DNA from: an uncultured Sphingomonas sp.
Lineage (GTDB): Bacteria > Pseudomonadota > Alphaproteobacteria > Sphingomonadales > Sphingomonadaceae
Reading direction: 5' to 3'
Length of the DNA stretch: 64,000 nt
NCBI RefSeq assembly: GCF_913777625.1
Contig: NZ_CAJYTI010000040.1
Location: forward strand, 62,001 to 126,000
The notes below the pieces were generated by a model that saw only the letters and a list, made by a program, of their open reading frames with translations, was not told the origin of the DNA and did not search any database. The position numbers were made by a program, and so were the translations under genes. Shown here one piece after another: positions 1 to 8,367 of the stretch (position 1 is its first letter; every line of letters starts with the position of its first letter).

Positions 1-538
1 CGCCCGGCTTCAGCAGGTCGATACCGAAGGGCAGCGCGAGCGCCACCATCGCCAGCGTCATCGCGTTGCCGGCGATGGCCGACAGGATCGTCACGTCCTT
101 CACCGCGCCGAAGGGGGCCGCCACCATCTGGGTGCGCTGCCGCGCCCAGGCGTAGAAATAGGCCTCGCCCGAATAGCCGATCAGCACTTCGTTCGCGATC
201 CGCTTCTTGTGCAGTGCGATCATCCCGTCGAGCGGGATCCGCCACAGCTTGCGGAAGATGACATAGTCGAAGGTCGGTGCCACCAGATAGTAGAGCACGA
301 ACGACAGGTAGAAGAGCGGGTTTTCGGGGAGACTGCGCAACAGCCCGGTAAAGCCGGTATTGAGCAGCACCCGGGCCAGGCCGATCACCATCAGCAGGGT
401 GAGGCCCGCCCCCAGCCACATCGGCCAGCGACGCTTGATCTTCTCCACGGGCTCCAGGCCCGCCAAATCCGGTGCAGCCGGGATTGCGGCTTCGACCACG
501 TGCGTGTTCACCGAAGCCTCCCGGGCCTGCCTGTTCAT
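1..538 (-). CDS. Membrane protein of unknown function (3' end outside window)
   Basis: The gene runs off the left edge; 179 codons from an ATG are visible. After about 38 soluble residues there are hydrophobic stretches at roughly residues 39-59, 74-95 and 150-176, so it is a multi-spanning inner-membrane protein. Between the second and third stretch lies a polar segment with several basic and aromatic residues (around HKKRIANEVLIGYSGEAYFYAW). I do not recognise the family. It is divergent from a glycosyltransferase, with a perfect 8-bp inverted repeat in the shared upstream region. A role in envelope or polysaccharide biology is possible from this neighbour only; it is a guess. Confidence 0.7.
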   Translation of the reverse strand, partial: MNRQAREASVNTHVVEAAIPAAPDLAGLEPVEKIKRRWPMWLGAGLTLLMVIGLARVLLNTGFTGLLRSLPENPLFYLSFVLYYLVAPTFDYVIFRKLWRIPLDGMIALHKKRIANEVLIGYSGEAYFYAWARQRTQMVAAPFGAVKDVTILSAIAGNAMTLAMVALALPFGIDLLKPG

Positions 539-626
539 ACCGTTCAAAAGCGCCACCGACACGACCGAAACATTTTCACGTAACCCGCGTTTCGGCGTCT
601 CCCCGGAAATCCGGCGCGTCGCGCGA

Positions 627-646
627 TGTTGGGACGTTTCCCAACA
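627..646. promoter_or_regulatory. Inverted repeat in divergent promoter region (possible operator)
   Basis: TGTTGGGA, a 4-base spacer, then its exact complement TCCCAACA. It lies between the divergent starts at 538 (minus) and 702 (plus), where a regulator serving both genes would bind. The function is inferred from position and symmetry only. Confidence 0.35.
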
Positions 647-701
647 CATTGCGGTTTATTCCGGCAGCGATTTGGGCTTTAGAAAGGCAATTCGCAAGTA
701 G

Positions 702-1796
702 ATGCTGTACCGCGCACCCCCTTCCACGCCGCTGCATGTCATGGCTTTCGCAGAGACGCTGCAGGGTGGAGGTGTCGAACGCGCGTTGCTGCGGATGGCC
801 GGCGGCTGGCTGGCGCGGGGGCATCGGGTGACGCTGGTGCTGGGCGCTTGCGAAGGGCCGCTCGCCGCCGAACTGCCCGCGGGCATCGAACTGATCGAGC
901 TGGGCAGCCCGCATTATCCGATCCTGCTGCGGCTGGCGGGCGTGGTCCGCAAGGTCGATCCGGACGTGCTGTTCTGTCCCGGCAATTATTACACCGCGGC
1001 CGCCGCGCTGATCCGGCTGCAGCTCGGCCGCCGCGCCCCGCCGATCATCGCCAAGGTGTCGAACGCGCTGGTGCGTCCCGAAATGTGGCGATTCGTCGCC
1101 TGGGGCTATCAGCGCTGGCTGCGCTGGCACCCCGCCTTCCTCACCCATGTCGTGGCGATGACGCCGGCGATGGCGCGCGAGGCCGTGGACGAGATGCGGA
1201 TTCCGCCCGAGCGGGTGAGCGTGATCGCCAATCCCCCGGCCGAACGCATCGCCGATGCCGCGCAGATGGCGCTGCCGAGCGGCCGCTACATTGTCGGTGT
1301 CGGCCGGCTGGAGCCGCAGAAGCGCTGGGACCGGCTGATCGACGCCCTGCCGCGACTCGCCGACCGGGACATTCGCCTGTTGCTGCTCGGCGAAGGCACC
1401 GCGCGGGCCGGGCTGGAGGCGCAGGTGGCGCGGCTCGGCCTGGGCGAGCGGGTGATCATGCCCGGCCATGTCAGCGATCCGCTGCCGGCGCTGAAGCACG
1501 CCACGGTCGCCGCGCTGACCTCGGATTTCGAAGGCGTGCCCGGCGTGATCCGCGAGGCGCTGTCGCAGGGCACGCCGGTCGTCGCTACCGAAGCCAGTGT
1601 CGCAGTGCGCGAGCTGATCGATTCGCCCGCGCTCGGCACGGTCGTGGCGCGGGAGGATGCCGAGGAACTGGTTGCGGCGCTCGACCATTGGCTCGAGCCC
1701 GGCCGCCCCCGCCCGCTGCCCCGCGAAGACGAGGGCGATCCCGTCGGCGACTATCTCGCGCTGTTCAGCCGGCTCGCCCGTCAGCGCATCGCGTAG
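702..1796 (+). CDS. Glycosyltransferase, GT4 family
   Basis: A 364-residue GT-B fold glycosyltransferase expected to transfer a sugar from a nucleotide-sugar donor during polysaccharide or glycolipid assembly on the cytoplasmic face of the membrane. The N-terminal domain begins with a GGGVERALL loop (acceptor side). The C-terminal Rossmann domain starts near YIVGVGRLEPQKRWDRLI and carries the E-x7-E donor-binding motif of family 4 (EGVPGVIREAL, from about residue 277). The acceptor and donor cannot be told. Its last 16 bases overlap the end of the convergent TonB-receptor gene. The ATG at 702 has no strong ribosome-binding site, but the N-terminus fits the family. Confidence 0.88.
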   Translation: MLYRAPPSTPLHVMAFAETLQGGGVERALLRMAGGWLARGHRVTLVLGACEGPLAAELPAGIELIELGSPHYPILLRLAGVVRKVDPDVLFCPGNYYTAAAALIRLQLGRRAPPIIAKVSNALVRPEMWRFVAWGYQRWLRWHPAFLTHVVAMTPAMAREAVDEMRIPPERVSVIANPPAERIADAAQMALPSGRYIVGVGRLEPQKRWDRLIDALPRLADRDIRLLLLGEGTARAGLEAQVARLGLGERVIMPGHVSDPLPALKHATVAALTSDFEGVPGVIREALSQGTPVVATEASVAVRELIDSPALGTVVAREDAEELVAALDHWLEPGRPRPLPREDEGDPVGDYLALFSRLARQRIA

Positions 1797-3847
1797 CGCA
1801 GGCCGATCCACAGCGTGCGCGGGGTCGCGCGCTCGATCACGTTGCCGCCGCTGATTCCCGCCTGCACCTCCGCGTCGAACAGGTTCTCCGCGCGCGCCTC
1901 GGCCCGCAGCGTCCTGGTCAGCGGGACACCCACGGTCGCATCCACCGTCCAGGCGGGGTCGAGCCGGGCGCTGTTCTGGTCGTCCTCGAACCGCGCGCCG
2001 GCATAGCGCGCGGTGACCGAGGCATTGGCCAGCGCCGCGCGCCAGGCGAGTGTCGCCGATCCCTGGAAACGCGGGGTCTGCGCCGGACGAAGGCCGTTCA
2101 GCGATGCGGCAGCGCCCGCGCTGTGCACCCGCGAATCGGCATAGGCCCAGGAGCCGCCGAGGCTCCACGCGCCGAGCGTCCACTGCCCGTCCAGCTCGAT
2201 GCCCTTGGCCTCCACGGCGTCGAGATTCTGCCGAATCCGGTACGCCCCGGCCGCCGAGACGAAGCCGACACCGGGGAAGCTGCCGGGCCCGCGCCCCAGC
2301 GTCACATTGGCGATCGCGCCGTCGAGCCGGTTCCAATAGCCGGTGGCGCGGAAGACGAGATCCGGCAGCGGCCGCAGGTCGACGCCCACTTCGCCGCCCC
2401 AGAGCCGCTCTGGGTCGAGCCCCGGATTGGCGGCGGTCGCATCGGCGCCGGCGCGGAACGGGCGGTAGAGCTCGTTGAGCGTCGGCAGCCGCCAGCCGCG
2501 ATAGCCGGCCGCGCGGAGCGTCACCGGGCCCAGCGCATAGGCAGCGCCCAGCCGCCCGGTCGGCTCCCAGCCATGGCGATTGGCGTAGCGCGAATCGGTG
2601 AGCACCGGGCCAGCGGCCAGCGGCGCTTCGAACAGGCTGCCGTCGTAGATCGTCCAGTGATCCAGCCGCCCGCCCGCATCGAGCGTCCAGCCGCCGCCAC
2701 TATAACTGGCATTGGCGAAGCCGCCGGTGGTGAGGCTCGCGCCGCCGCCCACGCGCCGCCGCGTCGGGCTGGTGCCGACAAAGGTATAGAGCTCGCGCGT
2801 CTCGCCGGAGACGCGGCGCAGGTCGCCGCCCAGCCGCAGCGTCACCCCGCCGCCCACCGGCGGGGCGACCTCGATCCGGCCGCCGATGCCGGTCGCGGGC
2901 ACCTGCTGCTGCACCACCGGGCTGACGGTGTCGCGCGCAGCGGAAATGCTGGCAAAGCCGCTGTCGAACTGGCGCACCTGCAGATAGGCGAGCGCCGACC
3001 AGCCCCATTCGCCCTTCTGCCCGTTGCCGCGCCGGACCAGCCGGACGCTCGCATCCGCGCCCTTGCTCAGCACGTCGGTGAAGGCGGTGCCGCGGGTCCG
3101 CTGATCGGTGAAGCCGGAGAGGTTGGTCTGGAGCTCGGTGCCGCCGCCGAGATCGGTTACCCCACGTACCGCGAGGCTCGCCTGTTCGTAGGGGGCGGCG
3201 TGATCGACGCGGCCGGGGTTCACGATCGGCACGAAGCCGTCGCTGCGGCCATATTGCCCCGCGACGGTGAAGAACCCGCCGCGCACCGGCACCGCCGCGA
3301 CGCCGCTCGCGTCGACGCTGTTGCGGCTGCCATAGAAGGCACCGAGGTTGAGCGTGCCCAGCTCGGCCGGGCTGCCGCTTTCCAGCTCCACCGTTCCCGC
3401 CAGCGCGCCCGGCCCGGCAAAACCGCTGCCGCCGCCCCGCGTCACCCGCACGCTAGCGAGCCGGCCCGGCAGATACGCGGGAAACGGCACCCAGCCGCCG
3501 AACGGATCGGTCTGCGGCACCCCGTCGAGCAGCAGCAACGCGCGGCTGGAGGCATTGCCGCCCAGGCCGCGCAGGGTGATGCCCTGGCTGGTCGGATGCG
3601 CGGAGCTGGAGGTCGAGCGGCGGAACTGGGCGAGCCCGGCAACATCGGCCAGCACGTCCTCGATGCGGTTGCTCGCGGTGTCCGCGAGCCGCGCCCGGTC
3701 GATCGTCACCACGTCATAGGCGGCGTCGCCCGGCGACACGTCGAGACCGCGGCCGGTGACGACGATTTCCGCCGGCTGGCTGTCCTGCGCCCAGGCCGGC
3801 GCGGCCACGCACAGCGCCGCGACGGCGCACCCGAGTCGTTCAAGCAC
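1781..3847 (-). CDS. TonB-dependent outer-membrane receptor
   Basis: A 688-residue receptor for active uptake of a scarce nutrient (siderophore, cobalamin or similar; substrate unknown). The open frame extends further upstream, but those codons lie inside the GST gene. The GTG at 3847 is chosen because it begins a good signal peptide (about 20 residues ending AAPAWA before QDS). A plug domain follows (EIVVTGRGL, then an R-rich loop and LRGLGGNASSRALLLLDGVP), then a long beta-barrel ending with RNLFDAEVQAG and a final strand. The start overlaps the GST stop by 8 bp, so it is the last gene of the pyrE-led operon. The 3' end overlaps the glycosyltransferase tail-to-tail. Confidence 0.88.
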   Translation of the reverse strand: MLERLGCAVAALCVAAPAWAQDSQPAEIVVTGRGLDVSPGDAAYDVVTIDRARLADTASNRIEDVLADVAGLAQFRRSTSSSAHPTSQGITLRGLGGNASSRALLLLDGVPQTDPFGGWVPFPAYLPGRLASVRVTRGGGSGFAGPGALAGTVELESGSPAELGTLNLGAFYGSRNSVDASGVAAVPVRGGFFTVAGQYGRSDGFVPIVNPGRVDHAAPYEQASLAVRGVTDLGGGTELQTNLSGFTDQRTRGTAFTDVLSKGADASVRLVRRGNGQKGEWGWSALAYLQVRQFDSGFASISAARDTVSPVVQQQVPATGIGGRIEVAPPVGGGVTLRLGGDLRRVSGETRELYTFVGTSPTRRRVGGGASLTTGGFANASYSGGGWTLDAGGRLDHWTIYDGSLFEAPLAAGPVLTDSRYANRHGWEPTGRLGAAYALGPVTLRAAGYRGWRLPTLNELYRPFRAGADATAANPGLDPERLWGGEVGVDLRPLPDLVFRATGYWNRLDGAIANVTLGRGPGSFPGVGFVSAAGAYRIRQNLDAVEAKGIELDGQWTLGAWSLGGSWAYADSRVHSAGAAASLNGLRPAQTPRFQGSATLAWRAALANASVTARYAGARFEDDQNSARLDPAWTVDATVGVPLTRTLRAEARAENLFDAEVQAGISGGNVIERATPRTLWIGLRYAMR

Positions 3848-4481
3848 CCGGCGCGACTCGATCCGGATGCGCGGCCGCGACGGCGGGATGCGCGAGGGCT
3901 GCCGCCTCGGCGCGGAGCAGCAGCGGATAGGCGTCCAGCGGCACGGCGAAGCGCCGGGCGTTGAACAGTTGCGGGACCAGGAAGCAGTCGGAGATATCGG
4001 GTGCGGCACCGCCGAGGAACGGGCCGTCCTGTGCCAGGTTGCGCGCGAGTGCCTCCAGCGCCGTGAATCCTTCGGCCATCCAGTGCGCGGTCCAGGCGGC
4101 GCGCGCCTCCGCCTCGACGCCGAGCTGCTGCTCCAGATAGCGCATGACCCGCAGGTTGTTGATCGGGTGGACGTCCATCCCCACCACCATCGCCCGCGCC
4201 AGCGCATCGGCGCGCGCGACCGGATCGGCGGGAATCAGCCGTGGCGCGGGATAGCGCGCGTCCAGCCAGTCGATCATGGCAAGGCTCTGGGTGAAGACAT
4301 GTCCGTCCGCCTCCAGCGCCGGCACCAGCCCCTGCGGGTTTCGGGCGAGATGCTCGGGGCTGCGCTGGGCGTTCTCGAGCAGGGGCAGCTCGTGCCGCAC
4401 ATAGTCCAGCCCCTTGAGGTTGAGCGCGATCCGCACGCGATACCCTGCCGAGGAGCGGAAATAGTCGTGCAGCACCAGCAT
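3840..4481 (-). CDS. maiA: Zeta-class glutathione S-transferase, probable maleylacetoacetate isomerase
   Basis: A 213-residue cytosolic enzyme expected to isomerise maleylacetoacetate to fumarylacetoacetate with glutathione in tyrosine/homogentisate breakdown. The N-terminal thioredoxin-like domain has the zeta-class signature region SSAGYRVRIALNLKG near residue 10, then NPQGLVPALE and the SLAMIDWLD glutathione-contact segment. The all-helical C-terminal domain contains the typical HPINNLRVMRYL stretch. Length matches MaiA. It sits 4 bp after the AI-2E permease stop and overlaps the TonB-receptor start. No other homogentisate-pathway gene is present here, so the exact substrate is inferred from the family. 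Confidence 0.82.
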   Translation of the reverse strand: MLVLHDYFRSSAGYRVRIALNLKGLDYVRHELPLLENAQRSPEHLARNPQGLVPALEADGHVFTQSLAMIDWLDARYPAPRLIPADPVARADALARAMVVGMDVHPINNLRVMRYLEQQLGVEAEARAAWTAHWMAEGFTALEALARNLAQDGPFLGGAAPDISDCFLVPQLFNARRFAVPLDAYPLLLRAEAAALAHPAVAAAHPDRVAPGA

Positions 4482-4485
4482 GCGC

Positions 4486-5583
4486 TCAGTCCTTGTGGGA
4501 GTCGTCGTCGCTCTTGGGCTTCTTGCCGTTCAGCCGGGCATTGCTCTCCAGCGCCACCTTGATCATCGCGACCATCGGGTCGGCCAGCGCCAGGCCCAGC
4601 ACGCCGAACAGCGTGCCCGAGAGGATCTGCGAGGAGAGCGTCAGCGCCGGCGGCAGGTCCACCGTCCGCTTGGCGACCATCGGGATCACGACATAGCCGT
4701 CGAAATTCTGCACGGCGAAATAGATCACCAGCGCCCAGATGCCGGTTTCCTGCCCCGCACTGAACCCCACCGCGGCCATCAGCACGCCCGAAATGATCGC
4801 GCCGACATTGGGAATGAACGCCAGCACGCCGGTGATGATGCCGAGCAGCAGCGCCATCGGCACGCCCGCAACGCTGAGCAGGATCCAGGTGACCACGCCC
4901 TCGAACAGCATGCCGAGCAGGCGGCCGGCGAGCAGCCGCCGCATCGTCGTCGCCATGCCGCCCAGCATGTGGGCAAAGGCGTGGCGCTGGTCGAGCGGCA
5001 CCATCCATTGCAGCCCGCGCTCATAGATTCGCGGCTCCAGCGCCACGAACAGGCCGAGGATCAGGATCATCACCATGCTGGTAACCGCGCCGATCGCCGT
5101 CCCAACCGCGCTGGTGAGCTTGCCGACCGATCCCAGCGCCTCGCGCAGCATGCCGTTGATGTCCGACTTGCCGGGCATCAGCCCCATTTCCGATGCCCAG
5201 GCCGCGACGCGATTGGCCTGGGTTTCCAGCGTGGTGCGCAGCTGCTCGGCCTGAGCGGAGATCTGCATGCCGGTGCGGTAGAAGACGAGGCCGAAAAAGG
5301 CGAAGACCAGCAGCAGCACCAGCGCGATGCGCAGGCCCCGCGGGATCGGCAGCACCTTGCCGAGCAACCGCGCGCCGCCATCGAGCATCGAGGCGAAGAC
5401 GAGGCCGCCGAAGATGATCAGCAGCGGCTGGATCAGCAGCACGACGAGCGCGATGCCCACCGCCATGCCGAGCCACACCGCGGCCTTCTTGAACTCAGCG
5501 CGGGTGGCGGGGTCGCGGAACTCGTTCGGGCCGGGTTCGCGCACGACGCGCACGTGCGCGGATTCCAGCGGATCGTTGCTCAT
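4486..5583 (-). CDS. AI-2E family transporter (PerM-like, former DUF20)
   Basis: A 365-residue polytopic inner-membrane protein with about eight hydrophobic segments (first pair around WLGMAVGIALVVLLIQPLL and IIFGGLVFASMLDG). The C-terminal half carries the family-typical GIITGVLAFIPNVGAIISGV and GYVVIPMVAKRTVDLPPALTL segments. Characterised relatives export autoinducer-2 or act as cation/proton antiporters; the substrate here is unknown. It ends with a charged tail. The ATG overlaps the lepB stop by 4 bp (ATGA), implying translational coupling. Confidence 0.9.
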   Translation of the reverse strand: MSNDPLESAHVRVVREPGPNEFRDPATRAEFKKAAVWLGMAVGIALVVLLIQPLLIIFGGLVFASMLDGGARLLGKVLPIPRGLRIALVLLLVFAFFGLVFYRTGMQISAQAEQLRTTLETQANRVAAWASEMGLMPGKSDINGMLREALGSVGKLTSAVGTAIGAVTSMVMILILGLFVALEPRIYERGLQWMVPLDQRHAFAHMLGGMATTMRRLLAGRLLGMLFEGVVTWILLSVAGVPMALLLGIITGVLAFIPNVGAIISGVLMAAVGFSAGQETGIWALVIYFAVQNFDGYVVIPMVAKRTVDLPPALTLSSQILSGTLFGVLGLALADPMVAMIKVALESNARLNGKKPKSDDDSHKD

Positions 5584-6470
5584 TTTTCCTCATGGGCTGG
5601 GTGCAGCGAAATGCCGAACCGATGCCCACGGAAACCCGTGAACCAGGTCAGCGGGTTCCAGGTAGAAGAGCCGTCGCGCGAAAAAGTGATGAACTCGGCG
5701 CGCCCGCCGATATTCTCCCACGGCACCGGGCCGCCCAAGCCATTCTGTTCCAAGCTGAATCGGCTGTCGGCGCTGTTGTCGCGATTGTCGCCCATCAGGA
5801 AAACGTGGTTTTTCGGCACCACCACCGGCGGGAAATTGTCGCCGGCCGAATCGCCCAGATCGGCGACTTCATATTGGGCGCCGTTCGGCAGCGTCTCGCG
5901 GAAGAGCGTCAGGCTGCAATAGGCCTTGCCCTGATGCACGACGCGCCGGCCGTCATAGAAGATCGAGCCGCCGCGCTCGGGATCGGGATCGCAGCGGGTA
6001 TTGCCGTCGATCGGCACCAGCCGCTCGCCCAGGGGCTCGCGCGGCACCGCCTTGCCGTTGAGCCAGACCACGCCGTCCCGCACCGCGATGGTGTCACCCG
6101 GCAGGCCGATCACCCGCTTGATGTAATCGGTGCTGTGCTGCGGGGGCGTGACGATCACGATGTCGCCGCGCTCGGGCAGGCGCCCCAGGATGCGGCCGGG
6201 GATCGGCGGCAGCAGGTGGAAGGTCGGCGTGACGAACGAATAGCCGTACGGATATTTGCTGACGATCAGCTGGTCGCCCACCCGCAGCGTCGGCAGCATC
6301 GATTCCGAGGGGATGTAGAAGGGCTTGGCGATCAGGCTGTGAAAGGCGAGCACGCCCAGCACCAGCCACAGGATGCCGCGCGCCTCGGCCCACCAGTCGG
6401 TGCCGTGTCGGGTCGCGTCCTGGCGGTGCTCGCTCTGCTTGCTGCTCAACGCCAGTTCGTCCAACCCCAT
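5580..6470 (-). CDS. lepB: Signal peptidase I
   Basis: A 296-residue membrane-bound serine protease that cleaves signal peptides from exported proteins on the periplasmic side. One transmembrane helix (about residues 31-48) precedes the catalytic serine box IPSESMLPTL (Ser57). The lysine box is YIKRVIGLPGDTI, and the C-terminal conserved box is GDNRDNSADSRF. The start overlaps the acpS stop by one base (TAATG) and its stop overlaps the AI-2E permease start. The usual proteobacterial partners rnc and era are not next to it; the permease follows directly. Confidence 0.96.
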   Translation of the reverse strand: MGLDELALSSKQSEHRQDATRHGTDWWAEARGILWLVLGVLAFHSLIAKPFYIPSESMLPTLRVGDQLIVSKYPYGYSFVTPTFHLLPPIPGRILGRLPERGDIVIVTPPQHSTDYIKRVIGLPGDTIAVRDGVVWLNGKAVPREPLGERLVPIDGNTRCDPDPERGGSIFYDGRRVVHQGKAYCSLTLFRETLPNGAQYEVADLGDSAGDNFPPVVVPKNHVFLMGDNRDNSADSRFSLEQNGLGGPVPWENIGGRAEFITFSRDGSSTWNPLTWFTGFRGHRFGISLHPAHEEK

Positions 6471-6883
6471 TACGCGTCCTTCTCCACCGGTAGCGCCTCG
6501 ATCATCACCATCGCGAACGCCCAGGGGTCGTCGTCGGTGAGGGTGAGGTGCACCTTGGCCACGTGTCCCGCTGGCGTCATGGCGTCAAGCCTTGCCTTGG
6601 CGCCGCCGGTCAGCGCGAGCGTCGGCGCGCCCGAGGGCGCGTTGACCACGCCGATGTCCTTCATGAACACGCCCCGGCTGAACCCGGTTCCTACCGCCTT
6701 GGAAAATGCCTCCTTGGCGGCGAAGCGCTTGGCCAGCGTGGGGGCGTAATTGTGCGGGCGCTTGGCCGCCTTGGCGAGTTCGATGTCGGTGAACACCCGC
6801 TGCTCGAAGCGCTGGCCGAAGCGATCGAGCGAATTCCGGATCCGATCGATGTTGCAGAGGTCGGAGCCGAGCCCGAGGATCAT
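6470..6883 (-). CDS. acpS: Holo-[acyl-carrier-protein] synthase
   Basis: A 137-residue phosphopantetheinyl transferase that moves 4'-phosphopantetheine from CoA to a serine of acyl carrier protein, activating fatty-acid synthesis. The Mg-binding signature GLGSDLCNIDRI is at the N-terminus, and the second signature AKRFAAKEAFSKAVGTG is mid-protein. Length is typical for the small homotrimeric AcpS class. It lies 4 bp after pdxJ and shares one base with lepB, the classic pdxJ-acpS-lepB order. Confidence 0.96.
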   Translation of the reverse strand: MILGLGSDLCNIDRIRNSLDRFGQRFEQRVFTDIELAKAAKRPHNYAPTLAKRFAAKEAFSKAVGTGFSRGVFMKDIGVVNAPSGAPTLALTGGAKARLDAMTPAGHVAKVHLTLTDDDPWAFAMVMIEALPVEKDA

Positions 6884-6887
6884 GCCC

Positions 6888-7616
6888 TCACCGCGCCGAA
6901 TCCATCAGGTCCCGCATCCGCCGGATCACCGGGGCGAGGCCGTCGAAGATCGCCTCGCCGATCAGGAAGTGGCCGATGTTGAGCTCCATCACCTGCGGGA
7001 TCGCGGCGATCGGCACCACATTGTCGAAGGTGAGGCCGTGGCCGGCATGCGGCTCGATGCCGTTGCGCGCGGCGAGCGCCGCCGCGTCGGACAGCCGCTT
7101 CAGCTCCACCGCGAGATCCTCGCCGTCCAGCTCGGCATAGCGGCCGGTGTGCAGCTCGACGACGGGCGCGCCGAGCCGGATCGCCGCGTCGATCTGCTTT
7201 GCCTCGGGTTCGACGAACAGCGACACGCGGCTGCCATTGTCCCGCAGCTTCGCGACCATCGGCGCCAGCAGATCGAACATGCCGGCGGCATCCAGCCCGC
7301 CCTCGGTGGTCCGCTCCTCGCGCTTTTCCGGCACGATGCACACGGCATGCGGGCGATGCCGAATCGCGATCGCCAGCATCTCCTCGGTCGCGGCCATCTC
7401 CAGGTTGAGCGGCACGGTCAGTTCGGTCGAGAGCCGCGCGATATCGGCATCGGTGATGTGCCGGCGATCCTCGCGCAGATGCGCGGTGATCCCGTCCGCG
7501 CCTGCTTCGGCCGCGAGCAGCGCCGCGCGCACGGGATCGGGATAGCCGCTGCCGCGCGCGTTCCGCACGGTCGCGACATGGTCGATATTGACCCCGAGGC
7601 GCAGCGCGGCCGTCAT
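6888..7616 (-). CDS. pdxJ: Pyridoxine 5'-phosphate synthase
   Basis: A 242-residue TIM-barrel enzyme that condenses 1-deoxy-xylulose 5-phosphate with 3-amino-2-oxopropyl phosphate to make pyridoxine 5'-phosphate (vitamin B6). It starts with the family hallmark LRLGVNIDHVATVRNARG and contains GADGITAHLREDRRHI, CIVPEKREERTTEGGL and the C-terminal phosphate-binding NIGHFLIGEAIFDGL. The open frame reads further upstream, but the ATG at 7616 overlaps the pyrE stop in an ATGA and gives the family's normal N-terminus. Confidence 0.97.
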   Translation of the reverse strand: MTAALRLGVNIDHVATVRNARGSGYPDPVRAALLAAEAGADGITAHLREDRRHITDADIARLSTELTVPLNLEMAATEEMLAIAIRHRPHAVCIVPEKREERTTEGGLDAAGMFDLLAPMVAKLRDNGSRVSLFVEPEAKQIDAAIRLGAPVVELHTGRYAELDGEDLAVELKRLSDAAALAARNGIEPHAGHGLTFDNVVPIAAIPQVMELNIGHFLIGEAIFDGLAPVIRRMRDLMDSAR

Positions 7617-8197
7617 GCGGTGATGGCCCGGCTTCCCGGCTTGATCGCGGGGATTGCCGCCAGTTCGGGGGGCAGCTGGTCGGCCGGATAGGCGGGCACG
7701 TCGAGCTTGGTGAGCGAAATCAGCGGCACGCCGACCTCGGCCTTGCCGTTCGAGCGATCGACGATGCAGGCGGCACCGAGCAGCGTGCCGGGATGCTTCT
7801 GGATCGCCGCGATGCATTCGCGCGAGGACAGCCCGGTGGTGACGATGTCCTCCACCATCACGACCCGCGCCCCTTCGGGAATCTCGAAGCCGCGGCGCAG
7901 CTGGAACTCGCCGTCCTCGCGCTCGACGAACACCGCCTTGCAGCCGAGCGCACGCGCCGTCTCATAGCCCGGGATGATGCCGCCGATCGCGGGGGAGACG
8001 ACCATGTCGACCTCGCCGAACGCCTCGCGAATCAGCTTGCCGAGGGCGCCGCACACGCGCTCGGTGCGGACCGGATCCTCGAAGATCCGCATCTTCTGGA
8101 GAAATACGGGAGAGCGCAAACCCGAAGACAGGATAAAATGCCCCTCAAGCAACGCGCCTGCGTCGCGAAATTCGTCGAGGATGGCGTCTCCGGTCAA
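7613..8197 (-). CDS. pyrE: Orotate phosphoribosyltransferase
   Basis: A 194-residue enzyme of de novo pyrimidine synthesis that joins orotate to PRPP to make OMP. The PRPP-binding motif VVMVEDIVTTGLSS is clear, with the upstream SPAIGGIIPGYETARAL loop and the N-terminal ALLEGHFILSSGLRS segment. The start codon is TTG, not ATG; no in-frame ATG would keep the conserved N-terminus. It is the first gene of the minus-strand operon, and its stop overlaps pdxJ by 4 bp. The pathway partner pyrD is elsewhere in this window (25685). Confidence 0.95.
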   Translation of the reverse strand: MTGDAILDEFRDAGALLEGHFILSSGLRSPVFLQKMRIFEDPVRTERVCGALGKLIREAFGEVDMVVSPAIGGIIPGYETARALGCKAVFVEREDGEFQLRRGFEIPEGARVVMVEDIVTTGLSSRECIAAIQKHPGTLLGAACIVDRSNGKAEVGVPLISLTKLDVPAYPADQLPPELAAIPAIKPGSRAITA

Positions 8198-8275
8198 TGT
8201 CTGGGCTCCTGAAGTCTGTGCTGGATCGATCCTTTAAGAGGCGGGCGCTGCTACCGCAACCGCACGCGAAAAAGG

Positions 8276-8303
8276 TTGAGCATGGCCTTTTCCCAGCTAT
8301 ACC
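8276..8303 (+). promoter_or_regulatory. Candidate sigma-70-type promoter for the cox operon
   Basis: A TTGAGC box (8276-8281), 16-base spacer and TATACC box (8298-8303) lie 65 bp upstream of the coxB ATG in the 170-bp region shared with pyrE. The match is moderate and untested. The rest of this intergenic region shows nothing distinct. Confidence 0.3.
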
Positions 8304-8367
8304 TCTGGTACAAAGGGCCGCTAGGATGCCCCGGTTGTGCGTTCCTGGAGAGGGGTGACAACACCTT

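Noticed and set aside
848..3964. A 1038-codon plus-strand frame across the glycosyltransferase and the TonB receptor
   Set aside because: It is out of frame with the GT4 gene and antisense to the receptor; Arg/Ala-rich with no domain.
3848..4207. A 120-codon N-terminal extension of the first TonB receptor
   Set aside because: The extra codons lie inside the GST gene in another frame, and the signal peptide begins only at the GTG at 3847.
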